From an uncultured Methanomassiliicoccales archaeon (lineage in GTDB: Archaea; Thermoplasmatota; Thermoplasmata; Methanomassiliicoccales; Methanomethylophilaceae), in contig CAUFXM010000001.1 of NCBI GenBank assembly GCA_959597175.1, forward strand, positions 236,922 to 300,921: DNA of 64,000 nucleotides, read 5' to 3'. The position numbers and the translations under genes were made by a program. Below the pieces are notes generated by a model that was not told where the DNA came from, searched no databases, and saw nothing but the letters and a program-made list of their open reading frames with translations. Below, piece by piece: positions 16,342 to 25,010 of the stretch. Position 1 is the first letter of the stretch; the number at the start of each line of letters is the position of its first letter.

Positions 16342-17487
16342 TCACCCCTCCAGGACCCGCCAATCCACCACGGTGCCGAAGTCCTCCAGCCTGCGGATCT
16401 TAGACTCCACCAGGTCCACGCATGACCTGTCGCACAGCAGGATCACGTTCCTGCCCATCAGGCACTCCGACATGCAGCTTTCGAAGCCGTCGAACACGTA
16501 GTCCACCGGCACGCCGCTCTCGGGAAGCAGTCCCCTGGACACGGCTCCGAACAGCCCCAGCCTGATCTCCCCTCCGCCCAGCGCATCCACGGCGCGGTCC
16601 ACCATCGGAGGCTCCATCCTGTCGTCAACTGGGACGATGATGAACCTCCCTTTGGGCCCGGAGGCCATCTTGGACACCAGCTGGGTCTCCGTCCTGGGAT
16701 ATGGTGACTCATCCACACCGCGCATGTCGCAGAGGCTCTTGTTGATCAGGAACATGGACGGCTGCATGACGCCGGTCAGGTACACCTGCCCTGGATCGGA
16801 GTAGAAGTCCTCCGACACTCCGGAGAATATCAGCTCCCCTCCCCTGAGAACGTGGATCTCGTCCGCCCAGGCGTAGGCCAGGTCCACGTCGTGGGTTGAG
16901 ATCACGATAGTGGTGCCCGCGTGGTGCAGCTGTTCCGCCAGCTCCATGAGCTCCAGGGCCATCTGGGGGTCGAGACCCGCCGTGGGCTCGTCCATCACCA
17001 GGACCTCGGGCTTCATCGCCAGCGCACCGGCCAGTGCGAGCCTCTTCCTCTGGCCGTAGGAGAGCTGCATGGTGTTCCTGACCCGCAGGTCGGTCATGCC
17101 CACCAGCGAGAGGGCCTCCTCCACCCTCCTGTCCACCTCATCCTTCGGTAGACGGAGGTTGGATGGCCCGTATGCGACGTCGGCCTCCACGGTCTGCCCG
17201 AAAATCTGGTCGTCCGGGTTCTGGAGGACAACAGACACCTTGGAGCGCAGCGCCCTCAGCGCCTTCCTCCTGTAGGAAAGGGGATCCCCGTCGAACAGCA
17301 CCTTGCCGGCGGACGGCTCGAACACCCCGTTGAAGTGGTAGAACAGGGTGGACTTCCCGGCGCCGTTGGCTCCCAGGATCACCGTCTTCACACCCTTCCT
17401 TATCCTGATGTTCACGTCCTTCAGCGACGCCCTGTCGTTCCCGGAGTAGTAGAACGTCAGGTCCTGGGTCTCTATCGTGTCGGTCAT
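16342..17487 (-). CDS. cbiO: Cobalt ECF transporter ATPase CbiO, second copy with C-terminal extension
   Basis: This 381-residue ATPase powers the cobalt importer. Walker A is ILGANGAGKSTL, the Q-loop is VVLQNPDDQIFG, the signature is LSYGQRKRLALAGAL, and Walker B is VLVMDEPTAGLDPQM with the switch histidine in ISTHDVDLAYAW. The ATPase part ends near residue 270. A further roughly 110 residues (from PYPRTETQLVSKM to the end) form an extra domain also present in the neighbouring CbiO. The two ATPases probably form a heterodimer. It starts with a 4-base overlap on the previous cbiO stop and is the last gene of the transporter operon. Confidence 0.9.
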   Translation of the reverse strand: MTDTIETQDLTFYYSGNDRASLKDVNIRIRKGVKTVILGANGAGKSTLFYHFNGVFEPSAGKVLFDGDPLSYRRKALRALRSKVSVVLQNPDDQIFGQTVEADVAYGPSNLRLPKDEVDRRVEEALSLVGMTDLRVRNTMQLSYGQRKRLALAGALAMKPEVLVMDEPTAGLDPQMALELMELAEQLHHAGTTIVISTHDVDLAYAWADEIHVLRGGELIFSGVSEDFYSDPGQVYLTGVMQPSMFLINKSLCDMRGVDESPYPRTETQLVSKMASGPKGRFIIVPVDDRMEPPMVDRAVDALGGGEIRLGLFGAVSRGLLPESGVPVDYVFDGFESCMSECLMGRNVILLCDRSCVDLVESKIRRLEDFGTVVDWRVLEG

Positions 17488-18611
17488 CGGACCACCTCCG
17501 GCGCGCGGCCGAACCTGGAGAGCGATGATATCCTCCCCTTGACGTGCTCCACCAGCTCCTGGTCGCAGTACAGGACGGTGTCCCTGCCCTGCATGGCGCT
17601 GATGCTGCACCCCTCTACCGCGTTGAAGTAGATGTCCGCCCTCAACCCCTTCTCCCTGAAGAGCCTCCTGGTGCGGAAACCGTAGATACCGACGCACTCG
17701 CCCCTGTCGTCGACACCCTGGCAGCCATCCGGGATCCCCTCGACCCTGAGCCCCCCGAACCTCGCCTCGGGAGGGGACAGCTTCGCAAGCACCTGGCTAT
17801 TAGTCCTCGGATACGGAGCCTCGGGCAGCCCGCGGATGCCCTCCAGCGAGCGGTTGATGGAGAATGTGTGCGGCAGCGTCAGACCAGCAAGCGCCACCTG
17901 GTCCCTGTCGGAGAAGAACGGCTCCGGGACCCCGGAATACACCAGGGTGCCGTGCCTCAGCACATGGATCTCCTCCGCCCAGGCATACGCCAGATCCACG
18001 TCGTGCGTCGATATGATGACGGTTGTCCCCGACAGGCACAGCTGGTCCACCAGCTCCATGACCTCCTGGGACATCTGCGGATCGAGGCCCGCCGTGGGCT
18101 CGTCCAGGATCAGGACCTTCGGCTCCATTGCCAGCGCCCCAGCGATCGCCACCCTCTTCCTCTGCCCGAAAGACAGCTGGGTCGTGGGGCGGTAGCGGTA
18201 CTCCTCCATGCCCACCTTGAACAGGCTGTCACGGATCCTCCCCTCCACTATGTCCGGGTGGAGGTTCTGGTTCATCGGCCCGAACGCCACGTCCTCCTCC
18301 ACCGTGGAGGAGAAGATCTGCTCGTCCGGGTTCTGCACCACCACGGAGATGTCCTCCCTCAGCTGGTAGAGGACCTCCTTGTCGTAGCAAAGGGGTATCC
18401 CCCTGTACAGGACCTCCCCGGACTTCGGCTTGAACACACCGTTGAAGTGGTAGAACAGGGTGGACTTCCCTGCGCCGTTGGCTCCCAGGATCACGGTGCG
18501 CACCCCCGGCCTTATGCCCAGGGAGACCCCCTTGAGTGACAACACTCCCCCTTCCTTCCTGTCGTAGCTGTAGGTGACGTCGCGCGCCTCCAGTATGTAT
18601 TCGAAATCCAT
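17484..18611 (-). CDS. cbiO: Cobalt ECF transporter ATPase CbiO, first copy with C-terminal extension
   Basis: This 375-residue ATPase is closely related to the next gene. Walker A is ILGANGAGKSTLFYHFNGVF, shared almost exactly, the signature is LSFGQRKRVAIAGAL, and Walker B is ILDEPTAGLDPQM. The C-terminal extension (PYPRTNSQVLAKL, then YFNAVEGCSISAMQGRDT) is homologous to that of the other copy. The ATG at 18611 is used here; a GTG at 18617 would overlap the cbiQ stop by four bases, as in other operon junctions, and is equally possible. Confidence 0.9.
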   Translation of the reverse strand: MDFEYILEARDVTYSYDRKEGGVLSLKGVSLGIRPGVRTVILGANGAGKSTLFYHFNGVFKPKSGEVLYRGIPLCYDKEVLYQLREDISVVVQNPDEQIFSSTVEEDVAFGPMNQNLHPDIVEGRIRDSLFKVGMEEYRYRPTTQLSFGQRKRVAIAGALAMEPKVLILDEPTAGLDPQMSQEVMELVDQLCLSGTTVIISTHDVDLAYAWAEEIHVLRHGTLVYSGVPEPFFSDRDQVALAGLTLPHTFSINRSLEGIRGLPEAPYPRTNSQVLAKLSPPEARFGGLRVEGIPDGCQGVDDRGECVGIYGFRTRRLFREKGLRADIYFNAVEGCSISAMQGRDTVLYCDQELVEHVKGRISSLSRFGRAPEVVR

Positions 18612-18613
18612 GT

Positions 18614-19474
18614 TCACACCCCGAACGCGATGCCGGCGAAGTCGATTGCACCCTCGGTCTGCATCCCCAGCAGGTATAGCAGCACGAACACCGCCGCCGC
18701 GAGCGCCACCCAGCCTATGCCCGCCTTCTTGGGGCGGTTCCATATCGGGAAGTAACCGCGGTACCCCCTGCACTCCAGGGACACCTGGGCCTTGTCCGCC
18801 ATGTTCATCGACGACGTGAATATCCCCACCGCTATGGACGCCGTGGTGCTCATGGTCCTCCTGAAACCCGAGAACCCGATCCTGCTGCTGGCGGCGCTCC
18901 ACATGGTGTCCAGCCTCTCCAGCAGGAGGAAGGCGTAGCGGTAGATCAGGACGACGATCTCGCAGATTTCGTCCGGGATCCTGATCTGCCTCAGGGCCTG
19001 GGCGAGGTGCGGGATGGGGGTAGAGGTGGCGAAGGCCATCATCACCGTGATTCCCGCAATCGCCCTGATCATGACAAGCCAGGCCTGGTTGAAGCTGTCT
19101 GCCGTCATGTACAAATCCATCCACAGGAAGTCGGCCTGCCAGATGCACGGCTGCGATGTGTCCCCGTTGATGGAGATGATGCCGCAGGCCACGATCAGGA
19201 TGAGGATGGCCTCGGCGATGAACACGCCGAGGATGAAGGGGATCCTCATGTTCGTGGAGTACGCCATGAGGACCAGACCAAGGACCAGCACGGCGAGCGC
19301 CGTGATGACCGAATCGGTCATTATGTTCGCGATGAGCACGACGATGACCAGGAGCAGCTTCCCCAGCGGGGGCCAGTGGAGCATCCTGGAGCTGTACGCC
19401 AGCGCGTCCATCTGGATGTGCTCGGAGGTGCCCGATGCATTCCCCCTCGCCTTGACGCCATTCCTCCCGGCCAC
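18614..19474 (-). CDS. cbiQ: Cobalt ECF transporter transmembrane protein CbiQ
   Basis: CbiQ is the coupling membrane subunit (T component) between the ATPases and the substrate-capture subunit. The 286-residue protein has about six hydrophobic helices. Near residues 160-230 are the coupling helices with YRYAFLLLERLDTMW and SLECRGYRGYFP, the latter corresponding to the A-R-G signature region of the T component (here C-R-G). It starts six bases after cbiM and ends two bases before cbiO. Confidence 0.88.
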   Translation of the reverse strand: MAGRNGVKARGNASGTSEHIQMDALAYSSRMLHWPPLGKLLLVIVVLIANIMTDSVITALAVLVLGLVLMAYSTNMRIPFILGVFIAEAILILIVACGIISINGDTSQPCIWQADFLWMDLYMTADSFNQAWLVMIRAIAGITVMMAFATSTPIPHLAQALRQIRIPDEICEIVVLIYRYAFLLLERLDTMWSAASSRIGFSGFRRTMSTTASIAVGIFTSSMNMADKAQVSLECRGYRGYFPIWNRPKKAGIGWVALAAAVFVLLYLLGMQTEGAIDFAGIAFGV

Positions 19475-19480
19475 CGTCCC

Positions 19481-20530
19481 TCACCTGTAGTAGTACTTCT
19501 CGGCCTGGGGGGCCTCGGTCGAACCAACGGAGTCTCCGGACCTCTCGGTCTTACCGCCGTCGCCGCCCCCGTTGGACTTGGCGCGCTGTCCGCGGTACCA
19601 TCCGATGAAGTACCCGATGATAATCGCGCCGATGGCGGCCTGCAGGGCGAAGAGCATGCTCTCCGTCTCGCCGGGCAGCTCGTAGTCTCCCCAGATCCCG
19701 CTCCACCATGGCACGTAGTCGTCTCCGACGATGCCTCCAGCGGCGTCGTCGGCACCGCCGAACTCGAACCCGACGGACGCCCCGTAGGCAAGGATGGCGA
19801 CGACGACCACGGCGATGATGACGAATCCCGCCACGTAGATCCCCTTGGACCTCTTGGACGCCTTCTCCGTGACGGCGACTGCCTCCTTCCTGGGGTAGAT
19901 GATCCCTCCCGCGGTCTCGAAGACCTCGGGCTTGTTGTTGAGCAGGTACTGGGCGAACATGTAGAACAGGATGCCCTCGATGATGGCCAGAGGGATCTGC
20001 GTGATTGCGAAGGTCGTGAGGAACTCCGCGTATCCTCCCCAGTTGAGGCCCATCTGGATGGAGGTGCAGACGTATGTGAGGAGATCGGCCACTATGGCGG
20101 CGCCCAGCATGCTCACGGGGATGCTGGCCCCTGCCTTCCTCATCACGTTCCAGATGAGGATCCCGCAGAACGGTCCGAAAATTCCCATAGAGAACACGTT
20201 GGCACCCAGGGTCGTGATTCCCCCGTGGGCCAGCAGGATCGCCTGGAAGATCAGGACGATCAACGCCAGGAACGAGGTGGCGCTCACACCATACAGGACA
20301 GCGGACAGCCCGGTACCGGTGGGATGGGAACTGCTTCCCGTGGCTGACGGCAGTTTCAGCGACGAAAGGAGGAATATGAACGCCCCGGAGAGGGCGACGG
20401 TCATCTTCTGCTCGGGATGCTCGCGCATCAGCTTGACGATGGCCCTGGCTCCCAGCACCACGAACGGTATAGCCAGGATGAACCAGACGGCACACCATAT
20501 CGGATCTAGATATCCTTCCATTATGTGCAT
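19481..20530 (-). CDS. cbiM: Fused cobalt capture subunit CbiM-CbiN
   Basis: This 349-residue membrane protein joins CbiM and CbiN in one chain. It starts MHIMEGYLDPIWC; the N-terminal Met-His pair contributes to the metal site in CbiM/NikM proteins, which supports the ATG at 20530. CbiM covers about residues 1-225, with HPTGTGLSAVLYG. After a basic linker (KASKRSKG) comes the CbiN-like part, with a membrane helix, FEFGGADDAAGG, and ESMLFALQAAIGAIIIGYF before a hydrophilic tail. It is the first gene of the transporter operon and has the promoter and operator candidate described at 20596-20612. Confidence 0.88.
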   Translation of the reverse strand: MHIMEGYLDPIWCAVWFILAIPFVVLGARAIVKLMREHPEQKMTVALSGAFIFLLSSLKLPSATGSSSHPTGTGLSAVLYGVSATSFLALIVLIFQAILLAHGGITTLGANVFSMGIFGPFCGILIWNVMRKAGASIPVSMLGAAIVADLLTYVCTSIQMGLNWGGYAEFLTTFAITQIPLAIIEGILFYMFAQYLLNNKPEVFETAGGIIYPRKEAVAVTEKASKRSKGIYVAGFVIIAVVVVAILAYGASVGFEFGGADDAAGGIVGDDYVPWWSGIWGDYELPGETESMLFALQAAIGAIIIGYFIGWYRGQRAKSNGGGDGGKTERSGDSVGSTEAPQAEKYYYR

Positions 20531-20595
20531 TTGTTTCACCGAATGATTTCGCCCGCATGACGGGCTGCCGCGGTCGATCCCGCTACCGATAGGAA

Positions 20596-20612
20596 TTGGA
20601 TGTAGAATCCAA
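20596..20612. promoter_or_regulatory. Operator candidate TTGG-N9-CCAA at the cbiMN promoter
   Basis: TTGGAT-GTAGA-ATCCAA is a perfect 6-base inverted repeat. On the minus strand the probable TATA box (CAATATATACGG, 20618-20628) lies just upstream, so this repeat would sit over the transcription start, a usual place for a repressor. The half-site ATCCAAC recurs at 20642-20648 and 20661-20667. A similar 17-mer lies in the cbiL/cbiD gap. Confidence 0.55.
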
Positions 20613-20879
20613 CTGACCGTATATATTGATTGGGATGACCCATCCAACTCAGAGGCACCCATCCAACCCTATTTCCTTGATCTCAGTAGGATTTTGGTGT
20701 AATTCCCTGGTTTTCGTAATCTGTAGTGGCTGGAAACGGTGATGGATTAGATCGCCATCGGCGATTAGATTACTATTTAAGGTACCCTACCCCCGTATTG
20801 TACTATGGACTTTAGATGTAAATGTCGGTAATTGTGCATCAGGGGGTATGGACACAAATTACAGTTTATAAGGAGGGAT
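20613..20879. other. Intergenic region upstream of cbiMN
   Basis: This gap holds the cbiM TATA element and extra ATCCAAC half-sites (20642, 20661), an inverted repeat GGATG-ACC-CATCC (20633-20645) and a second one, ATCGCC-ATC-GGCGAT (20751-20765). I see no coding frame of note. Confidence 0.4.
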
Positions 20880-20896
20880 GCCGGCCCGAGGCCGGC
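20880..20896 (-). terminator. Hairpin after cbiC
   Basis: GCCGGCC-CGA-GGCCGGC forms a perfect 7-base stem 18 bases beyond the cbiC stop. It probably marks the 3' end of the cbiL-F-H-C transcript. No long T-run follows. Confidence 0.45.
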
Positions 20897-20914
20897 TGTT
20901 TAAAAGGGAAGGGC

Positions 20915-21544
20915 TCAGCCCTTGTAGTAGATCATGGAGTTGCAAATCGTGGCGGCGATGTTGGAACCGCCCTTCCTGCCCTTGGGGACGATGTACGTCA
21001 CATCCCTCTCCATGAGCATCTCCTTGGACTCCACCACGTTGACGAATCCGACGGGTGCGCCTATCACCAGCGCCGGCTTCACCTCACCGGAGTCGATGAG
21101 CTCGCACAGCCTCACCAGCGCGGTGGGGGCGTTGCCTATGGCGAAGATGACCGGATGGTCCCTCGCTATCTCCGCGCCCCTCTCCATGCAGACAGTGGCC
21201 CTGGTGCAGCCCCTCTCCTTGGCCTCCGCTACGACGTCGTCGTCGCTGATGAAGCAGTGCACCTGCCCTCCGTAGGCGGAGAGCTTCTTCTTGTTGATGC
21301 CTGCGGCGGCCATCTTGGTGTCGGTGACGATGTGGGCTCCTGCCCTGATGGCCTCAACGCCCTTCTGCGCCGCATCCTCCGAGAACACGAGGTTGTCGGC
21401 GTAGTCGAAGTCCGCCGACGTGTGGATGCACCTCTTCACTATGGAGAACTCGGGCTCCGGCCACGTGCGGCCGTTGAGCTCCGATGTGATGATCTGCATG
21501 CTGCGCTTCTCTATCTCTTCCGGTTTCACGAATTCCAATGCCAC
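20915..21544 (-). CDS. cbiC: Cobalt-precorrin-8 methylmutase
   Basis: CbiC moves the C-11 methyl group to C-12, giving cobyrinate. The 209-residue product has the family start (FVKPEEIEKRSMQII), the catalytic histidine region VKRCIHTSADFDYA, and GAHIVTDTKMAAAGIN and GAPVGFVNVVESKE. Length fits the family. It is the last gene of the minus-strand run cbiL-F-H-C and starts directly after the cbiH stop with no spacer. Confidence 0.93.
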   Translation of the reverse strand: MALEFVKPEEIEKRSMQIITSELNGRTWPEPEFSIVKRCIHTSADFDYADNLVFSEDAAQKGVEAIRAGAHIVTDTKMAAAGINKKKLSAYGGQVHCFISDDDVVAEAKERGCTRATVCMERGAEIARDHPVIFAIGNAPTALVRLCELIDSGEVKPALVIGAPVGFVNVVESKEMLMERDVTYIVPKGRKGGSNIAATICNSMIYYKG

Positions 21545-22288
21545 TCAATCACTTCCGACTCTGTATCCTCTGGGTGTGATCATCCTTCCGTTCGAGACGT
21601 AGGTCTGGGAGTTCCCTATTATCACGATGGAGAACATGTCCACCTCCGCCTTGTCCAGGTCCCCTAATGTGGTGACCTGCTTGCTCTCGTCCTCCCTGCC
21701 GGCGTTCCTGACGATGCCGACCGGGGTCTCCGGGGAGCGGTGCTTCAGCAGGATCGCGCGGGCGTCGTTGAGGTACTCCGTGCGGGTCTTGCTCTTGGGG
21801 TTGTACAGGCAGACGACGAAGTCGCCCTCGCCCGCGCACTCAACCCTCTTCATAATCAGTTCGATGGGGGTCATGAGGTCGGACAGGCTGATGATCGCGA
21901 TGTCGTGCATCAGCGGCGCTCCCAGGACAGAAGCCGCTGTCGAAGCGGCGGTCATCCCGGGGACGGTGTCTATCTCGATGTCGGCGCCCATCTCGTCGGC
22001 CAGCTGGTAGACGATCCCAGCCATCCCGTATATGCCGGAGTCGCCGCTGGACACCATCGCCACGTCCTTCCCGGCCATGGCGTCCTCGATGGCCATCCTG
22101 CATCTCTCGACCTCCCTCATCATACCTGTGGCCTTGTACTCCTTGTCGGGGAATATGGGCTTCAGCATGTTGATGTACGTCGTGTAACCGGTGACGATGT
22201 CGGCGTCCTGGATGACCTGGGCGGCCTTGAAGGTCATGTGCTCCCTTCCGCCCGGCCCGAATCCGACCACGTGGAGTCTTCCCGCCAT
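21545..22288 (-). CDS. cbiH: Cobalt-precorrin-3 C17-methyltransferase
   Basis: CbiH methylates C-17 and contracts the ring of cobalt-precorrin-3. The 247-residue protein has the tetrapyrrole methylase SAM-binding start (LHVVGFGPGGREHMT), the central GDSGIYGMAGIVYQ and SKTRTEYLNDARAIL typical of CbiH/CobJ. The ATG at 22288 (MAGRLHVVG) begins exactly at the conserved fold. There is no extra ferredoxin-like domain. Confidence 0.92.
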   Translation of the reverse strand: MAGRLHVVGFGPGGREHMTFKAAQVIQDADIVTGYTTYINMLKPIFPDKEYKATGMMREVERCRMAIEDAMAGKDVAMVSSGDSGIYGMAGIVYQLADEMGADIEIDTVPGMTAASTAASVLGAPLMHDIAIISLSDLMTPIELIMKRVECAGEGDFVVCLYNPKSKTRTEYLNDARAILLKHRSPETPVGIVRNAGREDESKQVTTLGDLDKAEVDMFSIVIIGNSQTYVSNGRMITPRGYRVGSD

Positions 22289-22292
22289 GCCA

Positions 22293-23048
22293 TCACTCCT
22301 TGGCCTGACGGAACTCCGTCGTGAAGTGCTTGTCGTACAGCTTGGAGAGCTCATACTCGTCGCCGAGGAAGTCGCCCACCACGGTGAGAGCGGTCTTCTT
22401 GATGCCGGCGTCCTTCACCTTCTGGGCGATGTCCTGCAAGGTGCCGGTGACGATCTTCTGGTCGGGCCATGTGGCCTTGTACACCACCGCCACTGGGGTG
22501 GTGGGCTCGTACCCTCCGGCCTCCAGCTGCTCGACCATCTTGTCCATGAAGCCTATCGAGAGGAAGATGACCATGGAGGCGTGGTGCCTCGCCAGGTCCT
22601 CCAGCTTCTCCCCGGGCGGCATGGGGGTCCTGCCCTCCATTCTGGTGAGGATGACGGTCTGGCTCTTGCTTGGCATGGTGAACTCCTTCTTGAGCACCGC
22701 CGCGGTGCCCAGGAACGAGGACACCCCGGGGATGACCTCGTACTCAATGCCGAGTTCGTCCAGCCTGTCCATCTGCTCCCTGTGGGCACCGTAGATGGCG
22801 GGGTCGCCGGTGTGCACGCGGACGCACTTCTTCCCCTCCTTCTCCGCCGCCTCCATGACATCGATGACCTCGTCGAGGTCCATGAGGGCGCTGTTGTAGA
22901 TCTTCGCCCCGTCCTTGTGGCCGGAGAGCACCTCCGGGTTCACCAGGGATCCGGCGTAGATGATCACGTCGGCCTCGTCTATCAGCCTCTTCCCCTTCAG
23001 CGTGAGCAGCTCGGGGTCCCCCGGACCCGCACCTATGAAATATATCAT
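22293..23048 (-). CDS. cbiF: Cobalt-precorrin-4 C11-methyltransferase
   Basis: CbiF adds the C-11 methyl group. The 251-residue protein starts MIYFIGAGPGDPELLTLKGK, then has DVIIYAGSLV and HTGDPAIYGAHREQ, all characteristic of CbiF/CobM. It lies between cbiL (6-base gap) and cbiH (4-base gap) and should be translated from the same transcript. Confidence 0.94.
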   Translation of the reverse strand: MIYFIGAGPGDPELLTLKGKRLIDEADVIIYAGSLVNPEVLSGHKDGAKIYNSALMDLDEVIDVMEAAEKEGKKCVRVHTGDPAIYGAHREQMDRLDELGIEYEVIPGVSSFLGTAAVLKKEFTMPSKSQTVILTRMEGRTPMPPGEKLEDLARHHASMVIFLSIGFMDKMVEQLEAGGYEPTTPVAVVYKATWPDQKIVTGTLQDIAQKVKDAGIKKTALTVVGDFLGDEYELSKLYDKHFTTEFRQAKE

Positions 23049-23054
23049 CCTTGG

Positions 23055-23756
23055 TCACCCCTTCTTCTTGATAATGACTGTCGTGAAGTAGCCGTACTCC
23101 CTGTCGCGGACCATCGGGCCCACGTACTCCCCCTCCATGCCCACGTTGCTGACGACCGTGGCGCGATCGAGAGGGATCCCCTTGGACTCCAGCATGTCGC
23201 AGAGCATGCCGATGGACTTGAACGCCTTCATCACCACGATGTTGTCGAAGTTGTCCACGGCCTCCTCCAACAGCCTGGAGTTCTCCTTGGCCACGGGGAC
23301 GACCGCGAGACCCTCGTTGCCGATCATCAGCGGCACGCCGGCGAGTGCGGCACCGTGGCAGAACGAAGGTATGCCCGGAATCACCTCGGTGTCGTACCCG
23401 CGGGCGCGGATGTCCCTGTCGATGTACATGTACGTGCTGTAGACGCCCACGTCCCCCAGGGTCACCATGGCGATGTCCTCCCCGTTGTCCAGGAGCCTGC
23501 ACATCTTGTCCATGTTCTCCGCCCTGCACCTCTCCCTGACGGAGTCGTCGGGGTCCATGCTGAACAGGAACTCCTCGATGCTCTTCTCGGATATGTCCAC
23601 GTTCGGCTTGATGATGTCCAGCGCCACGCTGCCCTCCCCCGGCTTCTTCACCGGGAAGGCGATGACGCCGCAGGCGTCCAGGATCTCCTTGGCCCTGAGC
23701 GTGAGCAGTCCGGGCTCCCCCGGGCCCACGCCGATTCCGTACAGTTTTCCAGCCAT
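23055..23756 (-). CDS. cbiL: Cobalt-precorrin-2 C20-methyltransferase
   Basis: CbiL methylates C-20 of cobalt-factor II or precorrin-2, the first committed step. The 233-residue protein shows LYGIGVGPGEPGLLTLRA, VTLGDVGVYSTYMY and GIPSFCHGAALAGVPL, matching CbiL/CobI. The ATG at 23756 starts at the fold. It is the first gene of the minus-strand cbi operon and is divergent from cbiD across a 111-base promoter gap. Confidence 0.93.
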   Translation of the reverse strand: MAGKLYGIGVGPGEPGLLTLRAKEILDACGVIAFPVKKPGEGSVALDIIKPNVDISEKSIEEFLFSMDPDDSVRERCRAENMDKMCRLLDNGEDIAMVTLGDVGVYSTYMYIDRDIRARGYDTEVIPGIPSFCHGAALAGVPLMIGNEGLAVVPVAKENSRLLEEAVDNFDNIVVMKAFKSIGMLCDMLESKGIPLDRATVVSNVGMEGEYVGPMVRDREYGYFTTVIIKKKG

Positions 23757-23804
23757 TGTAGCGACTCCTAACTGCCTCTGCCATGGGGTCGGAGGTATTA
23801 TAAG

Positions 23805-23821
23805 TTGGCGGATGCATCCAA
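23805..23821. promoter_or_regulatory. Operator candidate TTGG-N9-CCAA in the cbiL/cbiD promoter gap
   Basis: TTGGCGGATGCATCCAA has the same outer half-sites and total length (17) as the element at the cbiMN promoter, and the same right half ATCCAA. A TATA-like TATTATAAG lies immediately to its left (23796-23804), so for cbiD the element falls between TATA and the likely transcription start. It could co-regulate cobalt uptake and corrin synthesis. Confidence 0.5.
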
Positions 23822-23867
23822 TGTACGTTTCAGGTACCCCTATGGGGTTCCACACGGACGGACCCAC

Positions 23868-25010
23868 ATGAACCCCGACAAGGATCTCTACGTATACGTG
23901 AACAACAGGAGGCTCAGACGTGGGCACACCACCGGCACCTGCGCCGCCGCTGCCTCCAAGGCCGCCGCGCTGGCGCTGCTGTCGGGGGAGGATGTTGGAG
24001 GCGTCACCATCCGCACCCCCAAGGGCATCGTGCTGGACCTCCCGGTGGAAGATCTCAACGTCGGTGAAGGCAGGGCGAGGTGCGCCGTCAGGAAGGACGG
24101 GGGCGACGACATAGACGCCACCCACGGAACGCTGGTCTACTCGGACATTATACTGACTGATTCAGGGATCGACATAGACGGGGGCGTCGGGGTCGGAAGG
24201 GTCACCCGCAAGGGCCTGGACCAGCCGCCCGGCAACGCCGCGATCAACCGCGTGCCCCGTTCCATGATCAAAGAAGCTTTGGAGGACGTGGCCTCATCCC
24301 TCGGATACATGGGAGGATTCTCCGTCACCATCTCCGTCCCCGAAGGGGAGAGGATAGCCGACAAGACGTTCAACCCCCGCCTGGGGATCGTCGGAGGCAT
24401 CTCGATCCTGGGCACCAGCGGCATAGTGGAGCCAATGAGCGAGACAGCCCTGGTGGACACCATAGTCACCGAGATGAACGTGAGGGCGGCCGACGGAGAC
24501 AAGGTCTTGTTGGTGGTCCCCGGCAACTACGGGCATGACTTCGCCGAGGGGATCCCCGGGATCGACCCGGACAGAGCGGTGAAGTGCAGCAACTTCGTAG
24601 GGGAGATGCTGGACCACGCCTGCGAACTAGGCGTTGACATAGTACTTGTATCCAACCTTGGCAAGATGGTCAAGCTCGCCGGAGGCATAATGAACACCCA
24701 CTCCCGCAACGCCGACGCCAGGATGGAAATCCTCGCAGCCAACGCCGCCGTCGCCGGGGCGAGCCTGGATACCGTCAAAGAGATCATGGGCTGCATATCC
24801 ACAGACGACGCCCTGGAGGTCATCGACCGGGAGCATCTGATCCCGGAGGTGTCCAGGCTGCTGATGGAGAAGGTGGAGTACCACATGAACCACCGCACCG
24901 GCGGCAGAATCAGGACCGGGGCTGTCATGTTCTCGTCGGTGTACGGTCTGCTTGGGAAGACGTCCCTGGCCGACGGGCTCCTGGAAGAGGTAAGGGGGCA
25001 GGTCCGTTGA
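23868..25010 (+). CDS. cbiD: Cobalt-precorrin-5B C1-methyltransferase
   Basis: CbiD methylates C-1 in the anaerobic pathway. The 380-residue protein has the hallmark RRGHTTGTCAAAASKAA near the N-terminus, GVGRVTRKGLDQPPGNAAIN and GGISILGTSGIVEPMS. I use the ATG at 23868 (MNPDKDLYVYVN); a TTG at 23805 would lie in the operator candidate and adds sequence unlike the family. It heads the plus-strand operon cbiD-G-JET-A. Confidence 0.93.
   Translation: MNPDKDLYVYVNNRRLRRGHTTGTCAAAASKAAALALLSGEDVGGVTIRTPKGIVLDLPVEDLNVGEGRARCAVRKDGGDDIDATHGTLVYSDIILTDSGIDIDGGVGVGRVTRKGLDQPPGNAAINRVPRSMIKEALEDVASSLGYMGGFSVTISVPEGERIADKTFNPRLGIVGGISILGTSGIVEPMSETALVDTIVTEMNVRAADGDKVLLVVPGNYGHDFAEGIPGIDPDRAVKCSNFVGEMLDHACELGVDIVLVSNLGKMVKLAGGIMNTHSRNADARMEILAANAAVAGASLDTVKEIMGCISTDDALEVIDREHLIPEVSRLLMEKVEYHMNHRTGGRIRTGAVMFSSVYGLLGKTSLADGLLEEVRGQVR

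Noticed and set aside
17487..19484. A 666-residue protein joining CbiQ antisense-frame sequence to CbiO
   Set aside because: The first 290 residues are an out-of-frame reading of cbiQ; the ATPase begins at 18611.
23805..23867. N-terminal extension of CbiD from the TTG at 23805
   Set aside because: The added residues do not match CbiD, and this segment contains the promoter and operator candidate; the ATG at 23868 fits better.
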